NCBI GenBank assembly: GCA_019915015.1
Contig: JAHBBC010000014.1
Span: 186,001-250,000 of the forward strand
Source of the DNA: Auriscalpium vulgare
Taxonomy: Eukaryota; Basidiomycota; Agaricomycetes; Russulales; Auriscalpiaceae
DNA: 64,000 nucleotides
Reading direction: 5' to 3'
Below are positions 1 to 12,137 of the stretch, in pieces (position 1 is the first letter of the stretch; each line of letters opens with the position of its first letter). The position numbers were made by a program, and so were the translations under genes. The notes under the pieces were generated by a model, which saw nothing but the letters and a program-made list of their open reading frames with translations, did no database searches and was not told the origin of the DNA.

Positions 1-1517
1 AGGCATCGTCGCCCCCCGCCCCCTCCCCGCGCGCCAGCTGTCCACCTCCCGCGCTCCTTGCGCCCCACCTCCAGCGCCGGTGTCTCACGAGAAGCCGCAA
101 AGACGCCGCGCCTGCGATCTGCGCCGTCTTCTGTGTTTCAAGCCTCTGCGCTCTCCCGACTGTATGCACTCGCTGCGCCAGCTCGCTCGACTGCGCAGCA
201 ACGACGCGCTGTGCGGGATCGCGTGCTGCTCGCACTGACCCGCCTCGCGTCCTTGTGCCGCGGACCACGTGCGCTGTGCCAGCTTCCCCGGACCCCGCCC
301 ATCCGCCCCGACGACTCTCTTCCCCATCGCGCGCGCGGTCTTTTTCCAATAGCGCCAACGGGGTTCGCGTAGACCGGTGTGTCAAGGCCGCGTAAAAGAT
401 CGGTTGCTGACGCAGCGCGTGCATCCATGCCGACGAGCCTAGGCAACGCAGTGGTCGGGTCAGCGCGCGCAGAACGCGGAAACGGGACAACGCGAAGGCA
501 GCGGCATACACGTCGAGTAAGTACCACGGGCGAGCTTCCATTTTGTACTGCATATCATAGTAGCCTTAATATGAATGCTATTTATTTATCATCTTCATCT
601 GCTGCCCCTCCCAATTCTGCGACCTCGAAACTCATCTTCTCACACATCGAAGCTTCGAGGTGAGTTGCGTCAGGACACCCCCGCGGCAAATTGCAGTGCA
701 GTCATAAGGGAAGGTTTCCAATATGCTGATGGAGAGCGGGGGAAGATGGTGCAGAGAGGATGTGTCGGTCTCGAGCAGCTGGTGGACACATGCATGTCTA
801 CTTGGGCTATCGACACACGCTGCTCCGTGTGCAGGTTTCCAAGTAAGCAGACACAGTGCATGTCGATTGCAATCGACGTACGTACGGTGTTGTAAAGGTT
901 TGTGTTGGTGCCGATATCATTATGAGCAATGCGCACGATGCACGTCGGAACTGGTGTGAATTTTGAGCACTCTTATATCACATGCTAAGTACGTCGCTAC
1001 GGAATGGATCCCAACCCTTGCGAACGCATTTGCGGTGACAGGTCCTCTGTGAACGGACACCATCGGTAGGGAAACACCGGGCTTTTGACTGGGGATGAAT
1101 ATTGAATGCAGAGACATGGAAGACTGCGGTATAGACGCGCGAGACGTCGTGGCGTGCGTCATATCAGCTGAAGCTAACAGGTGCTGGTCATACTAAATTG
1201 AGACCTCCATGCGTGGCCTTACAGGTCCCAGATCGCGTTCGACATTCTTCACGACTATCATAGGCTTGCCCTTCCCAACGTTGAACATTCTGCAGACTCG
1301 TTGCCCGCGCTTCTTGGACGTTCCATATCGTGGATGGCGACGCAGTTCGAGGTGCGCACTCACGAGGTGGTTTTTCGCAGTTCAGAGGCTGCGCCTGTAC
1401 TCCATCTGGCTACCAGTGGTCATCATGCCTCGGGGGAAAGACACGGCCGGAGGCAGCTAGTGGCGAGACTGTGAATCTTCGTCGAGCGTGCAGGGAACAC
1501 GGGACGTGCGCTTGTCG
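1..1517. other. No supported gene
   Basis: The first ~400 bases are very GC-rich and stay open in several frames on both strands, but no translated frame shows a domain, signal peptide or splice pattern I recognise. From about 550 the composition becomes ordinary. It may be a UTR or distal part of a gene lying before the window. I see nothing else supportable here. Confidence 0.5.
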
Positions 1518-1523
1518 TATAAA
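1518..1523 (+). promoter_or_regulatory. TATA box of the tyrosinase gene
   Basis: TATAAA lies 72 bases before the ATG at 1595, a normal distance for a fungal core promoter. No other core element is obvious. It shows the tyrosinase copy kept its promoter although the reading frame is broken. Confidence 0.5.
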
Positions 1524-1594
1524 GGGGAGCACGCAGCGCAGACATTGACCTCCAGCTTTCCGAGCACTCCCTTGAGACAGCACACTCCATCGAC

Positions 1595-3562
1595 ATGTCC
1601 ATCATAATTTCTGGCGCAACCTCTGGTGGCATTGCCAACCGCCGCGAGATCCGCGACCTCATCGGGGACCAACGCCAGTTCTCGCTGTACATCCAAGCTC
1701 GCAGTAAGTTTGCCGATCATGCCCGTGTTTCCGATCGGAGACTCACCTGCAATATGTCTCAGATGCGACGTACGAGGTCCCGCAGAGCGACATGACCTCA
1801 TTCTTTCAGATAGGCGGTATTCACGGCCTGCCTAATGTCCGGTACTGCCATCACGGCGACATATTATTCCCTACGTGGCATAGGCCCTACATTGTATTGT
1901 TCGAGGTCAGCTATACTCTCCATCTATCTATGCAAGCGTAGGCTTATTAAGATGTCCGTACTAGCAAATTCTCCACTCGCACGCTGAACGCATCGCCAGT
2001 GGATACAGTGTCGATCGTGAACTCTGGCAGAGCGCTGCGCGCAGTCTCCGCTCGCCGTATTGGGATTGGGCTGCCAACTCCGTGCCTCCAGAGGAGGTCA
2101 TCTCTATGACCGTCGTCACCATCACCGCTCCGAATGGGAGAAGGACGAGTGTACCCAACCCTCTCACCCACTATCGTTTCAATCCGATCCACCCGTCGTT
2201 CCCGCCGTACGATCCGAATTCGTCCGCGGCCTCGTACAATATTTGGCCGACGACGCTTTCGTTACCCAACCTCTGCCACCGATCCCAATGCTACCTCGGA
2301 CGTAGACAGATTGAGGAGGTTGGTCGATGCGTACGATTGTCAAGCTGGTGCAGACGCTGACTGCACGGCACAGTGAATAGAGGAACATCCAGGACCAACT
2401 TCGCGACAATGTGTGCCAACTCTTCGCTCGTGTGCACACTTGGCCTGAGTCCAGCAACCACACGCGTGGCGCCGGTCTGAGTCGCAACACCGACTCCTTG
2501 GAAGCGATCCACGACCAAGTCCATAACGTCGTTGGTCGCGGCGGACATATGAGTAGTGTTGATCTGGCAGGCTTTGATCCCATCTTTTACCTCCACCACA
2601 CCAACGTCGATCGGCTGCTCTCGCTGTGGTCTGCGAGCAACCCGGGGGTCTGGGTGTCCGGAGCCGACACTAGAATCAATGCACATACTAGTAAGTACTC
2701 CCCTTTATCAATGTTTTGATTCTTATGCTGATCTTGTGACGTTGTATACAGGTTTGACACTATTCTCTCAGTCACAAGCAGATTATTGGACCTCCGCGGG
2801 GGTGATTTCGACCCAACGACTTAACTACACATACCCTGACCTTAACGGTAATAATGCGCGCGACACGTCCTCTATGCAGCATAAGGTCGCCGGGATCGTG
2901 AACCAGCTCTATGGCGATCCCTCTCTCTCCGCCGCAGCTACCCCAGGAGCTTCCACTGAGGCCGTCGGATCCACCATCCCCAACGTCAGGTCCACGTCGG
3001 CCCCTCGCGTAGCCCCGGACTACTACGACTGGACTGCGCACGTCGTCTTCAAGCATTACGAGCTTGGCACGAGCTTCAGCGTGCTGCTGTTCCTCGGCGC
3101 GGTGCCAGAGGACCCAGAGCAGTGGCGCTTGTGCGAAACAAATGTCGGCGCACACTGCGCGTTCGTGAACAGCACGGCCGAGTAGTGCGAGAACTGTAGT
3201 CGCCAGGAAGAGGCCGGGGTGGAGGACGAGGGCTTCGTACATCTCAACCGCGGTATCTCCAAGCACTCGGGCTTGGACTCGTACGATCCCAGCGTTGTCG
3301 CGCCGTATTTGGAGCGCGAGCTCTCCTGGCGCGTGCAGAAGGTATGGCCTTTGTGCTGTATACTGAGTGTTAGCTCATGACTTGGTCACAGGAGGACGGG
3401 ACGGTCGTCCCGCTGTCGGAGCTGCCTTCCCTGGAGATCACGGCCAGTTCGTCCACGGTCACCATGGCGCCAGGCGCGGACTTCCCCACGTATGGCGACC
3501 CGCAGTACCACCGCAACATCACGAGCGGCCGGGAGGGAGGGGCGCGGGATATATCTGCTTGA
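1595..3562 (+). pseudogene. Tyrosinase (polyphenol oxidase), apparently inactivated
   Basis: Type-3 copper monophenol/o-diphenol oxidase, the entry enzyme of melanin-type phenol oxidation. Start at MSIIISGATSG. Exon 1 ends at 1703, and exon 2 (from 1763) carries Cu[21 protein letters not shown] and [12 protein letters not shown], followed after an intron by ILHSHAER and PYWDWAA. CuB is intact: SLEAIHDQVHNVVG and GFDPIFYLHHTNVDRLLSLW (about 2500-2640). The C-terminal region continues to the end of exon at 3340 and a last short exon (about 3393-3562). Two lesions are visible. An extra base near 2257-2259 shifts the frame between IWPTT and YPTSATDP. An in-frame TAG at 3183-3185 falls in AFVNSTAE*CENCSRQEEAG, where the downstream frame is still clearly tyrosinase. 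Family identification is firm. Inactivation is inferred; the first lesion could be a sequencing error, but two together favour a pseudogene. Confidence 0.8.
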
Positions 3563-3827
3563 GGGTGTTATCGATCTGCCTGCGTCGTGCCAAGTGGTCT
3601 GGTGAGCTGCTAGTACACCGTGACGTGCTGGTCGAATCTTGAATCGTTGTACTTGTGTCGTATCCAATGAATGAATCCCAAGAGCCTTGTTGCTCAATTA
3701 TGTGTTTTCCTTGGCCGCTGCTTCAAATTGCAACGAGAGTCTCCCTTCGCCCTCCGAGAGTGCTCCTGCGGCGCATCTCCCAATATTATAGCCAGGCGGC
3801 CTTCCGCCTTCTCAGACGTCGGCCGTC

Positions 3828-4210
3828 GTCGCACCGTACCAGTACTTGGAGCGCAATCTCTCCTCGCGCGTGGAGAAGGTATGACATTTGTGCTGTATGA
3901 TCCTGAGGAGCGTTCGCTCACGGCTCTGTCAATGGGGGACAGGACGGTAGTCCCGCTGTCGGACCTGCGTTCACTTGAGATCGTGGACATGTCCATCGTC
4001 ATCAGGGAGCTAGGCGCGGTCTTCCCCACGCGCGCGCGCGCGGGAGGTGCACGCGACGTTGCCGCTTGAGAGACTATCAAATTCCCCGTGGTTTGAATTG
4101 TGGTCGACGATGCTAGGTCTGCTATCTGTGCTGCTGAATCGCGCCGTCGTACTTTGCCGCTTTCCGGTGAATGATTCTGTCGCACTGCGTTCCAGAATGA
4201 TAGCAGTACA
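3828..4210 (+). pseudogene. Duplicated 3' tail of tyrosinase (relic)
   Basis: This stretch repeats the last two exons and 3' flank of the tyrosinase just upstream. It holds the counterpart of VAPYLERELSWRVQK, an intron beginning GTATG, then RTVVPLSDLRSLEIVDMS and a terminal GGARDVAA before the stop at 4069. None of the catalytic copper regions is present, so it cannot encode an enzyme. A CG-dinucleotide run (about 4028-4041) replaces part of the parent's tail. The flank after the stop (4070-4210) matches an inverted copy at 14.5-14.8 kb. Confidence 0.7.
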
Positions 4211-4253
4211 AATACAATGGGAGTGATATACGATCATATGTAGGTTGGTATGA

Positions 4254-6519
4254 TCAAGCTACGAATGGATTATCTAGTTCCTCCAAGGCAGCTTCAGGCC
4301 TCGCAAGCTCAGGATCAGCTGTTTGAGAAGCATCGGACCCTGAAGATATAGGTATCGACGAAGACGATGACTGGAACAATTTTTTGGGGGTGACTGCGTC
4401 CTCATCCTCGCGCTTGCGCTTGCGCGGAGGGTATGCATCGCGAATATATTTGGAACCGTCATCTGGCCACCACTCATTGCCCCTGCTCGAGTCCAAACTC
4501 GTGTCAAAGATGACCTGTACGGCCTCGGAACTTGGCGTATCAGCAGTCTGCTTGGCGCTGGCGTAGAGGGGTTTGAACAACGCGCGAAGTGCTTCAACTG
4601 CTTCTATGCATGGAGCAGGCAAACGGTCTTTGAACCCGTAGGGCTTGAGGACGCCTGCGTCGAAAAAAGCCTCCTTGCCCATGCCGCCGACAATACTTCC
4701 GTCGTGCATCTCGACGAAATTGTCGAAGACCAAATCAATGGCTGCGTACAACTGGAGGAAATTTGTCGGGCGATGCTTGACGAGATTGTAGACGAGGACG
4801 TGGCAGAACGACTCCAGGTCGTCACTCAGTGCATGCTCCTTGTCGGCTGGACGCATGAGAATAGCAGCCGAAATGAACTGCCAAGTTCCCTATTCGACCA
4901 TTTCAGTTTATCGCTGATAGCAGCTCAGGCGAACACTCACTGTTCGCCACTGACGACGGGGCTGTGGTGGGGCTTGCAGATCCTTACACAGATCCCAATC
5001 AATCAAGAACCCACGTCCGTCCTCGTCGATCAAAATGTTGCCGGTGCTGACATCACGATGGAGGACGTGTGACTTCTTGTACGCTTCGGTATGCGCTGAT
5101 ATAGACCATGAGTACGGCAAGGCTCTTGTCGCAAACAGATCCTAGACTTACCCGTCAGCGCGTCAGAGATTGCGGTGCAGAGCTGCTTTGTCGTCGCGAA
5201 GTTTTCGAGCGAAGACCCGATGGTCTCTAAGACAAGCCGAACGTGCGTGTGCTTCACTATGTTTGAAGACGGGCACGCCCAGTCCGCCGCAATGAACTCC
5301 TGAGTACGCGTGGATTGGTCGGGCTTGACGTCGCCTCCGCACCCGAACTTTGCGATTCTGCTGACACCATCGCGGGTAAGTCGCCCGTAGATGTTGGCTT
5401 CCTTCTCCATTCCGGGGACATCGATCCGCCAAGAGTCCTTCAGATACACAACTTGGTGGTTGACGTTGTCCCAAACGTAGTACCCGAACGTTCCGCGCCC
5501 CGCCATCGACCGACTCCGGACATGAGCGCTGGGACCGACATAGTACCGCGTTTCCTTTTTGTCCTCATCGTACACCGCGAAGGTGTGAAGCTCGGTGCCC
5601 TTGAGCTTGAGATCGGGCAGGTAAGGCTTGCCATTCTCCTTGGCCATCGCAAAGCCGGCACGCGCCGCGTCGGCCTCTTCCTCAGTTGCTTTTCGAACAG
5701 TCACGTCGTGGCCCCGCTGCTCTTGGGACATGTGATCGAAGCGCCAAAAGAATTCGGCCAACTGGTCGGGAGATTTGAACCAATTGAATGATTCAGTGAC
5801 CACTGTTCCAGCGCGGTCCCAGCGCAGGAAGCGTGCGTATTCGCCCGTGAGGAGGATAGAGAAGCAGCAGGTGCGGAACTGGGCAGTGAATTGTGCGAGG
5901 GCGTACGACGTGATCTGGCCGAGATTTTTCCGCGCGATCTCGGTCTTGCGGACGAAGTCAGGACGCGTGTGATTCGGCTTGTCAGACTCAGAGGGATCCG
6001 CGAATGGGTCGCCATCGTTTGGCTTGCGCTCGATGGTCATTTCCATCCGACGCCAGGGTGGCAGCTGGTCGGTGGATGTCGACAAGACTCCGCTGATATC
6101 TGGCTTGAGGTCTTCCACGTACTCGGGGTCTGACTTGGTGCTAGTGTTCACCAGGCGAAGGCTTGGGCAGACTCCGCTGGCTGCTATAGCATCAATCTAT
6201 CGACAGGCTGTTGAGCACGACGACAAAGAGGACTGCAATAACAACATACGAAGCCGTCCTCCGTCTTCTTGGCAGCTTCTTTGAATGACACAGCGGGACG
6301 AGCCACAGGCTGCCCGTTGTCGTCACGCGCAACGACGGCCGGCATGAACTCCGCAAGGAACTTGTCAACGGGCATGGGCCCGATGAAGCGTGTCTGCATC
6401 TCCTTCGCGATACGCGGGTACTTCTCGCTGGCGTGAAGGCGTTCGTGGCTGAACGAGTAGGGCTCTGAGCCAGAGTTCTTGTATTGCACCGGAGTGCTCT
6501 TAACGCTGGGGGTTGTCAT
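4254..6519 (-). CDS. FunK1-type fungal protein kinase, full length (copy A)
   Basis: Serine/threonine-like kinase of the fungal-specific FunK1 family (Pkinase_fungal), expanded in mushroom-forming fungi; substrates unknown. Reading 6519 to 4254, exon 1 (MTTPSVKSTPVQYKN...) ends at 6248. A long second exon carries the N-lobe, with the ATP-site lysine in VVYLKDSWRI and the helix-C glutamate in GMEKEANIYG. A short exon carries the catalytic loop HVLHRDVSTGNILID and the metal motif LIDWDLCKDL, and the last exon carries LESFCHVLVYNLVKHRPTNF and a Ser-rich basic tail (YPPRKRKRED). All catalytic residues expected of an active kinase are present. The intron before HRD begins GTAAGT after CTGACG. A TATA box (TATATAAG, 6595-6602) lies upstream. 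This is the only complete one of four copies in the window. Confidence 0.85.
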
Positions 6520-6594
6520 GATGGTCGGTGTGTGTGTATGAACGCGACGGGGGACGACTTACTGAAGAAATCAGCAACTTGGCTCTTATATACG

Positions 6595-6602
6595 CGCAGA
6601 GC
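6595..6602 (-). promoter_or_regulatory. TATA box of FunK1 copy A
   Basis: TATATAAG on the minus strand, about 76 bases before the ATG at 6519. The rest of 6603-7394 holds no gene that I can support; it is the 5' flank of copy A and the 3' flank of copy B. Confidence 0.45.
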
Positions 6603-7394
6603 CAAGCTCGTGTACACCTCGAGGCTTGAGTTTGGGATATGATATAGATTGGATATGGATCGATACGGCGCAAGTCAAGTTGCAAGGCGCGTTCCAGTGT
6701 TGAACTTTGCGCCACAGCGTTTGTGTTCCGGAAAAGGAAAGCCGCGTGTAAAGCCAAACTCAGCGGCTGTTCCAGTTCCTCCGCAGAAAACCGAAAGGAA
6801 TAACAAAAGAAAACAATTGTACCCCTTCCAGGTCAGGTGAACCAAGTCGTCAGCTTTGGCCGTGATTGCAGACAGCGGTCTGTCTCTCTGAGTTGAAGCC
6901 ACGGCGCACGGCGCTCGCACACTAGACGCTGGCGCGAACGCAAACTAACCTTTCATCGTGAGGTATACTCTACCAGCGGTCGGACTCAGATTGGAGTGCG
7001 CTCGGACAAACAATTTGCCCTCGGGCAATCCCATGGACGCAAAACATCCAGACTTCCACGAACACCGCGAGGCGACACTAATACCCGTTTGCAGAACAGC
7101 GCGTGTGCATTGAGTGCCTCGATAGGCCGTGATAATGAACCGGCCACCCATCGCTACGCCGAAAACACCACTGCACTCGCCGAGTCACACCTACCACCCA
7201 CCAGTATATCCGCTTCTCCTTGAGCTCGCTCTCTGTCTGACCAAGGCCCATCTGAGCTAACTAGTAGCTACCATGATGCTCTGGATGATACTCCTGGTGG
7301 TTTTGAGGTGCCGGCCATGCCGCCGCCGCCGCGGGGCAGGAAGTCTATAAGTCAGTCGCCATCTAATGTATCGTTGAGTGAGGCTGGACACGTA

Positions 7395-8559
7395 CTACGA
7401 TGGTGACGGTCGTGACCCGGCGTCTGACACCCGCCTGCGCTTGCGCGGAGGGTATGCATCGGAAATATAAAGCGAGCCGTCATTTTCCCACCAATCACTG
7501 TCTCTGCTCGAGTCCAAACTCGTGTCGAAGATGACCTGTACGTTCTCAGAACGCGGCAGAACGGCGATGTCCTTGTTGGGACCGGCGTAAAAGGGCCGGA
7601 ACACAGCTCGAAGTGCTTCAACTGCTTCCAGGCCAGGGGGAGGCAGTTTGAAGCCATCGGTCTGGAGTTCGCCACCGGCAAAGAAGTTCACTTTGCCTCT
7701 GCCGCCGACAATAGTTCCGTCGTGCATCTCGACGAAATTGTCGAAGACACAATCAATGGCTGCGTACAACTGGGGGAAATTCGTCGGCCGATGCTTGACG
7801 AGATTATAGACGAGGACGTGGCAGAACGACTCCAGGTCGTCACTCAGTTCATGTTCCTTTTCGGCCGGACGCATGAGAATAGCACCAGAAATGAACTGCC
7901 AGGTTCCCTATCCGACCATTTTGGCAGTTAATCGCTGATAGCAGCCGAGGCAAACACTCACCGTTCGCCACTGACGACGGCGCTCTGATGCGGCGCGGAT
8001 GTCATTGGGGAAATCCCAATCGACCAAAGAGCCACGTCCACACTCGTCGAACTTGATGGTGCTGGAGCTGACATCTCGATGAAGGATGTGCGCCTGCGTG
8101 TAAGCTTCAGCGTGCGCTGAGAATTACAGTCAACCCTGCAGGCGAATATCGCAGAGGATTCGTAGACTTGCCTTTCACCGCGTCAGAAATTGCGGCGCAA
8201 AGTTGCTTTGTCGACGTGAAATTCTCGAGCGGAAACCTGAGCGGTGCTAGGACCAGCCGGGAGACAGTGGACGGGGCACCCATCTCATGCCAGCATGATT
8301 TCATCCTCGATATGGGCTGGTGCTCCGCACAAAACGTCACGGTATAGGCCGATCCAGAGCCCACAATCTTCCTTCGCGCCGTGCTAAGAGTCGTCATAGT
8401 AGTGTCGCCTGTGGGAAGCTGGACTGAGCGCGAGATCGTAAAACCTGTCCCGTACGCACGCATGAGTTGAAGTGTTTTCGAGGTGAAATGAGACGACTCG
8501 GATATACTGGATGGATCGATGTCAAGATGCGAGTAAATTGACAGTAGTACGGCTTTCAT
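7395..8559 (-). CDS. FunK1-type kinase, N-terminally truncated (copy B)
   Basis: C-terminal two thirds of a FunK1 kinase. Exon 8559-~8172 (MKAVLLSIYSHLDID... to LCAAISDAVKG), a short catalytic-loop exon, then 7874-7395 ending PPRKRRRVSDAGSRPSPS. The N-lobe with the ATP-binding lysine is absent. The loop reads ILHRDVSSSTIKFD, where copy A has HRDVSTGNILID, so the metal-binding asparagine is replaced by threonine. The first intron seems to start with GC (AAAG|GCAAGT), a GC-AG intron. About 220 bases around the catalytic loop (8030-8260) are almost identical, inverted, to 13.48-13.70 kb. Likely a pseudokinase or decaying copy; whether it is expressed cannot be seen. Confidence 0.65.
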
Positions 8560-9037
8560 TTCGGGCTACACGCCGGAATGCGGCCGGTGGCGCGCGTTAT
8601 CGGAGGGTAAGGACCTGTAAGGACCTCGGCTTGCTCGGCAGTAATGTGGAATGGAGAGCATTAGGGACGCGTAAAGTGGTAGTTCCAACTTCTGTACTCA
8701 TAAGTGATTAGACACGAATCGATTGTACTGCCGCTAATTCAGACATGTGTTTGATTTCAGTTCTTATCCAGCAATTCGGGTAGCACAAGAGACCAATGAT
8801 AAACTAGACAGTGGTTGTACAAGAATGTATGTGTGTGCGAGCGAGATGTACAGATGGGATGAGGCATAAGATAAGAGGAGACCCAAGACGCCGACGACAA
8901 ATATACGGAGATGTATCGCTAAGAGAGACTGGAAAGAAGTAGGGGGGAAAGATAGGAAGGAAATGCAAAGAGGGGTGAAGATGAGCCGGGTGAGAAGCGA
9001 AGCATCGGCGAATTCGAACGCTGTCCGTCGCTCTGGT
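8560..9037. other. Intergenic, convergent/3' flank region
   Basis: Lies upstream of truncated FunK1 copy B and downstream of the PTC7-like gene. I find no coding signal. The 3' UTR of PTC7 must be here. Confidence 0.5.
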
Positions 9038-10784
9038 CTATAGCCGCGAGGTCTCCTCTGTGGGCGACACAACCGCTACGAGGACCGAGATATCTGTGGG
9101 CACACGATCAGCCTAGCTCAGCACATCGCGCGCTGCGAGATCGCTCACCATCGGCCTTGCCGCCCTTGAACACCCTGCCCTCCTCCCGTGCGCGCCGGCC
9201 GAACGGCACCTCGTCTTCCATCGACTCCTTCGCGGTCCGGCGGCATGCGACCCCGCGCGCGCGCGAGCACAGCGCCTCGCTCAGCATGCCTGCCATCGTG
9301 CGCCGCTTGACGCTGCCCAGCAGCCCCGTGTTGCCGCCCTTCAGCGCAGCGTGGCGTAGCCGCTGCACCTCGTCGAGAACGTCCTCGTCCCACAGGTTAT
9401 CGCTGAGCCCGTCAGACGCGAGGATGAGGATGTCGTCTTTCCGGACGGGGAGTGTGTGCACCTGCGCAGTGCTGGGCGATGTCCGCGAGGACGGCCCCAG
9501 CTGCAGCGGCGTGTTGAACTGGACCAATGTCAGCGCGCGATAAGGGCTCTAAGAAGGGCTACGCACGCTCCACCACATTTCTTCACTTCGCCATACGATC
9601 TCGTCACCCCGCACCAACATTCCCATGCAGTCGCCCAAATGGGCAATTTTGATAACGGCGTCGTGCGCCTCGGCCGGCGGCGACTGTGCCTCGGGCACCC
9701 GCACCTGCGCGTCGAGCACGGCAAGCAGCGCGGTGCTGGACCCTGTCAGCAGGCGCTCTGGCGTGCTGGTCGGTTGTCGCGATGGCGATGTCGGCAAAGG
9801 GGTCGAAGGCGCGGACGAGGCGGAAGGCGAGGGAGCACGTGGCGGGGTGACGACATGCGCAGAGAGCGCGCGCTCGTAGGCCCGCTCCAGGATCATGAGC
9901 ACGTCCAAGCCCTCTTCGAGGTCATCGAGAACGTCATCCTCCTCCTCCTCCAATGCCTCGAGGTTGGGTGGTGGTGGAGGGACGAAGGGGACATAGGGCT
10001 CGCGGAAGGAGAACGCCTGGGTCGAGCACGAGCAGCGCTGCTGGTGCTCCTGCAGCTCCGCAGAGCAGTAGTGCATGAGGCGGCGCGCAAACAGCGCAGA
10101 CGCGGACGGCGTGCCCGAGGGTGTTCCCTTGGACCAGCCGCCCACGCCGTCCGCAACGCCCATGGCGTTGTCACGGACAAAGTAAGCGTCCTCCCCGACC
10201 TGCACGGCCAAATCCAGGCCCTCTACGTCCCTCGACGGCACTCCCCATGCAGCCGCGCTGCCATGGCCGTCCCTGCCAGCGACCGCGCCTGTTGGATTGC
10301 GCTTGGGAATGCCGTACGCGCCGACGTCGAAGTGATATCGGAGTTTTGTCGCGGAAGTGGAGGTAGACGGCGCCGGGGACGGCGCGTCGAGGGACGAGTG
10401 GGCGATTGGTGTGTATGGAAAGAACGTTGGAGGAAGCAGAGCGGTGCTCGGCACGCCGTTGAGGGACGACTGGGCGTTTGCGTGCGGGGAGGTGAGGGCT
10501 ATGCTGGAGGGCGGCACTGGGCCACCGTGATGTCCGTGGCCGTTGTTCGGGGCCTCAGGCTCAGCCTTGGCCTCGATGGGGAGACGGGTGGTCGACAAAA
10601 CATGGGAGTTTGGCCGCGGAGGAGGAGGGGGCGAGTCGAAGTAGGCGAGAGGAGGTGCGTAGGAGGTGTAGAGCGAGCGTGCTGCGCTGCCGCTGTTCGA
10701 GCGTACGCGGGTGGGGACGGCGCGGGGGAGGACGGTGTAGAGGCGCTTTTGGAACGTCTTCATCGTCGAGCCCGGCGGCGACAT
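9038..10784 (-). CDS. PP2C-type protein phosphatase, PTC7-like (mitochondrial)
   Basis: Metal-dependent Ser/Thr phosphatase. The PTC7 branch acts in mitochondria and in yeast dephosphorylates Coq7. The frame is open from an ATG at 10892, but starts at 10784 or 10763 (MKTFQKRLYTVLPRAVPTR) give an Arg/Ser-rich, acid-free leader typical of a mitochondrial presequence. PP2C motifs occur in order: GEDAYFVRDNAMGVADGVGG (metal-binding Asp), IKIAHLGDCMGMLVRGDEIV, ILASDGLSDNLWDEDVLDEV, and after a final intron (GTGAGC...CACAG) DISVLVAVVSP, with the stop at 9038-9040. Intron 1 is GTGCGT...GTCCAG between MWWS and FNTPLQL. A Pro/Ser-rich and acidic insertion (EEEEDDVLDDLEE) sits mid-protein. It is flanked on both sides by FunK1 genes in mirror order. 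Confidence 0.88.
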
Positions 10785-10892
10785 GGTCGAGGGCGTCGAG
10801 TGCGGCGGCGAGGACGAGCAGGGCGATGCGGGGCAAGAGACCGAGAAATACGGGAGCAAAGCCTCCACCGGCAAACGCCGCACTCTCCGCAT

Positions 10893-12137
10893 CGGCTGGA
10901 CTCGGGTTGCCGCGCCGCGCCTCTCCGGAGCGCCGCCCTCCCGCCGCGGTGGGCGCTCGTCAGCGCTCGTCCCCCGACGCTCGTCGTCGTCGTCGTCTAC
11001 GCTCCTTTCGCCGTGGTGTCGACCTCTGCGCCCTCAGAAATCCCTGGCCGCTCTATAGGAAAGCTGCGCCAAGAACCGGTCAACAACTCACCCGCGGACA
11101 TGCGGAGCGCTCACGGGTACGTATATTAGGACCACTTGACCGCGACGACCTGTCAACGAGCGGCCTCCCGCTGCGCCACCAGACTTTATACACAGTCCCT
11201 GCTGATTATTTTATTGGTTATTTGATGGTCGACCAGACGAGGCTGCCCCAGGCTCTCCTCAAGCCTCCTTTCCTCGCATATCTCTCAACTTCCTCGGAGT
11301 CGTACCGCAGGTATTGTCATGCTGATGATGCGCCTCCGGGTTTGACCCGAGTACGGGCCAGACCGCCTAGCCAGCCTAGCTTCCCGCGCACCCCTCTCGA
11401 GTTTCTACTACGCAAGTTAGCTTAGGCTGATCGAGTAGGTCATCAGACATAAGCTCCGACTCCTGGTCCGCAACATCGTGATGACCCACCAGTCGCCAAC
11501 TTATAGCTGCCCGAAGTGCCTACACGAGCGTTCTCAACTTGCCGTCACACTCGTTCTACCGTTCGCATGGAGACCGCATCTCGCCTTTGCGAAACTCGTT
11601 GCTGGTGATTGGACGTTATCGAGCTCTCAGCTCTGCGCTGCCATTGGTCGACCCCGTTAACTGAGATTTGGCCTCCTTTGACTATTGGCTCGTTGGCTGG
11701 GAGTCCTGGGACACCGTTGATAGGCTAGTCACTCTCCGTTGCGGAACTTGCCGCTTGCGCGGAAGAAGAGTCATTCCGCCGACTGACATTGTCCTCCTCT
11801 TCCCCGTTCTCTTCCTATCTCGACGTTGCCTGTGTGCGAACTGAGCGTCCCTTCTCCGCGGTCTGAGGATGTCCGCGCTGTCTATGTGCAGATGGACTCA
11901 CCCAGATTCCAAACGGAGACCGCCAGCCGCAGTGACCCGGTGTCGTCTGCACTTCCCCCGTCATCTTGGCTCGGAACCAGCACGGAATGACTCACCAGAG
12001 CACGAACGAGGTGAGCCGTGCGGCGTGCACCTCGTGTACTTACCGTGTCATTGTCCGCCGTCCAGACACGTGCCCGCACGAGTACACGCGTCTACAGCGA
12101 GGGCCACCTCTACTCGCGCACCCACAGAGCTGACACC
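10893..12137. other. Intergenic region, promoter side of PTC7
   Basis: Upstream flank of the PTC7-like gene (leftward) and of FunK1 copy C (rightward). It contains CCAAT/ATTGG-type pentamers (for example near 11643 and 11684) that could serve as CCAAT-box sites. No coding frame here shows a recognisable domain or conserved splice pattern. The segment 11.87-12.14 kb could hold a degraded 5' part of FunK1 copy C. Confidence 0.4.

Noticed and set aside
1..560. GC-rich open frames at the window start
   Set aside because: Composition alone explains the lack of stops; no domain or splice structure.
4028..4041. CG-dinucleotide run as a Z-DNA regulatory site
   Set aside because: It lies in a dead tyrosinase tail. 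A simple slippage tract is the more economical explanation.
9456..11129. A very long plus-strand open frame (557 codons) opposite PTC7
   Set aside because: It is antisense to the PP2C gene, whose motifs are unambiguous. The GC-rich third positions of the real gene keep the opposite frame open. Its peptide is Arg/Gly-rich without domains.
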